A stretch of 64,000 bases of DNA from JABDMH01 sp965223025 (GTDB taxonomy: Bacteria > Bacteroidota > Bacteroidia > Chitinophagales > Saprospiraceae), in the NCBI GenBank assembly GCA_965223025.1, contig CBDCVP010000021.1:62001-126000 (forward strand), written 5' to 3'. Shown in pieces: positions 63,084-64,000 of this stretch. The first letter of the stretch is position 1; each line of letters starts with the position of its first letter. A program made the translations under genes and the position numbers. The notes beneath the pieces are model-generated. The model searched no databases. It saw only the letters and a list, made by a program, of their open reading frames with translations, and was not told the DNA's origin.

Positions 63084-63091
63084 CAAATTTA
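63084..63091 (-). promoter_or_regulatory. Candidate -7 promoter box of glyA (TAAATTTG)
   Basis: Exact TAnnTTTG match on the minus strand directly upstream of the leader hairpin. Predicted transcript start is about 63077-63080. Confidence 0.5.
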
Positions 63092-63178
63092 GATTTTTTA
63101 GGGTACTACAGTAATAAGGTGACACGGTTTTTTGGCTATGATGTCGTATCGATCGGCACTTCTCTCTGGTACTAGAGA

Positions 63179-63207
63179 AAAAAAGGTCATGCTGCAACAG
63201 CACGACC
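63179..63207 (-). terminator. Intrinsic terminator of the peptidoglycan-binding repeat gene
   Basis: On the minus strand GGTC and TGCTG pair with CAGCA and GACC (one mismatch, three-base loop), followed by a T run and TCTC. It lies 47 bases after the stop codon of the upstream gene, so that gene needs no second terminator. Confidence 0.8.
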
Positions 63208-63253
63208 CTTCTTTCAAGTAAATGTGGCTCACACTTGCTGTGTGCAGATATCA

Positions 63254-64000
63254 TCAATATTTGACCTTCAGAGCATTAAGCGTCTCAATATCTAGGCTTC
63301 CAATAGGAAGGCCCTTTGATTGCTGATACTTTCGCAATGCTGCTTTGGTCAGAGTGCCAAAGATATTATCGATTGGGCCCGGATCGAAGCCTTCGTCTCG
63401 CAATGCAATCTGTACTTTGCGCACCAGCTCATCGGTGATGTCAGCTGCGCATACCACCTCTTTCCATTCAGAGAAACCACCTTTCTTCACGAGTTTTCTA
63501 GAAGTGATGGTCTTAGTTTCCTGTGGGATGTCAATGGTCTTTACTGATGCAGGTGCAACGAGCTTTCTATAGGTTCGCTCCTTATGCTCAGCTGGGATCT
63601 CTACTACCTTGGTGGATGCAGGAGATACCAGCTTACGATAAGTTCGCTCTTCATATTGAGCGGGGATTTCCACCACTTTTGTCGTGGCAGCGGACACCAG
63701 TTTCTGGAAGGTCCTTTCTTTATACTCAGCGGGAATGTCTACTACCTTGGTAGATGCAGGAGATATCAGTTTGCGATAAGTGCGTTTTGCGTATTCAGCA
63801 CCTACTGGCATCTCTTTGGTACAGTCTTCACCATTGTCCACATAACCAGTAGGACAGCCTACCCTCACTCGCTTCTGCACTGTCTGGTACTTAGCTGGTA
63901 CTTCGACTAGGCACCACACTAGGCAGTCATCAGGATCGGCAGATAGACAGCTAGGATCGGCTTTTTTCTTGACCCATTGCGTGGTCGCTGGAGAGATTTC
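63254..64000 (-). CDS. Exported-type repeat protein with C-terminal peptidoglycan-binding domain (partial)
   Basis: The frame runs from stop 63254-63256 to the right window edge without interruption, so the N-terminus is missing (248 residues visible). An apparent GTG at 63919 is internal. Residues encoded by 63799-63524 are four 23-residue tandem repeats with core RKLVSPASTKVVEIPA, plus a degenerate fifth. The last 65 residues are a PG_binding_1 domain (VQIALRDEGFDPGPIDNIFGTLTKAALRKYQ). Cysteine-rich patches (DCLVWCLVEVP; GCPTGY) lie before the repeats. It is probably a surface or periplasmic protein anchored to peptidoglycan. Confidence 0.85.
   Translation of the reverse strand, partial: EISPATTQWVKKKADPSCLSADPDDCLVWCLVEVPAKYQTVQKRVRVGCPTGYVDNGEDCTKEMPVGAEYAKRTYRKLISPASTKVVDIPAEYKERTFQKLVSAATTKVVEIPAQYEERTYRKLVSPASTKVVEIPAEHKERTYRKLVAPASVKTIDIPQETKTITSRKLVKKGGFSEWKEVVCAADITDELVRKVQIALRDEGFDPGPIDNIFGTLTKAALRKYQQSKGLPIGSLDIETLNALKVKY
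63524..63799 (-). repeat. Four 69-bp tandem repeats within the peptidoglycan-binding gene
   Basis: Each unit encodes 23 residues of the type AEYKERTYRKLVSPASTKVV plus DIP or EIP. The third and first copies are most alike; the fourth is more diverged, and a partial fifth copy follows. Confidence 0.85.

Noticed and set aside
63254..63919. A complete 221-residue protein starting at GTG 63919
   Set aside because: The frame continues without a stop to the window edge and the upstream residues are coding-like, so the true start lies outside.

Overview
The window looks like a chromosome segment of a free-living member of the Bacteroidota, probably close to the Saprospiria. The evidence is gene order and protein type: bamD-rpoZ-coaBC-DUF4835, tig-clpP-clpX, ftsK-lolA, a GH3-family protein, DUF5777 and fasciclin proteins, many lipoproteins with a Bacteroidota-type lipobox, weak or absent Shine-Dalgarno sequences, and repeated TAnnTTTG promoter boxes. 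No prophage, insertion sequence, CRISPR array or rRNA gene was seen.

Layout. 1-1.4 kb: the tail of an unidentified gene and an MFS exporter. 1.6-3.1 kb: a large lipoprotein. 3.5-7.1 kb: three glycosyltransferases in a row. 7.2-11.3 kb (minus): rel, a Fur-family regulator and purA. 11.7-15.6 kb: tRNA-Leu(UAG), trigger factor, ClpP and ClpX. 15.9-19.8 kb: a tight operon of bamD, rpoZ, coaBC, a DUF4835 gene and purN. 19.8-22.8 kb: a PLP enzyme, a rhomboid protease and an O-antigen ligase-like protein, with two convergent gene-end overlaps. 23.0-28.3 kb: pheS, hisS, gatA and a MltD-like lytic transglycosylase. 28.3-29.4 kb: a gene-poor stretch with stem-loops, then hsp20.

29.6-41.2 kb is accessory, mostly exported metabolism. 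One minus-strand group holds an SDR, a DUF1080/PA14-like lipoprotein and a beta-propeller fused to an azurin-like copper domain. Another holds an aldo/keto reductase, a two-domain esterase and an ADP-ribosylglycohydrolase lipoprotein. A methylthioribose-kinase-like protein and a YdjC/ChbG deacetylase lie beside them. 41.4-46.1 kb: fasciclin protein, coiled-coil lipoprotein and a giant peptidase/TolB-like/barrel protein. 46.4-49.4 kb: clpB and a 49-residue membrane protein. 49.4-53.2 kb: an extracytoplasmic electron-transfer locus (di-haem peroxidase, CX4CH lipoprotein, DUF5777 barrel, di-haem cytochrome c). 54.1-63.0 kb: tRNA-Leu(GAG), a pair of perfect 63-bp direct repeats, ftsK, lolA, GH3, DoxX, truA and glyA. 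The right edge cuts a peptidoglycan-binding protein with 23-residue tandem repeats.

The most interesting signals are non-coding. In front of glyA there is a promoter box, a 10-codon ORF with three consecutive cysteine codons, and overlapping alternative hairpins, one of them an intrinsic terminator. This is the architecture of a ribosome-mediated attenuator. TAnnTTTG boxes lie so close to several start codons that leaderless or nearly leaderless mRNAs are likely, and these boxes also decide several start sites.
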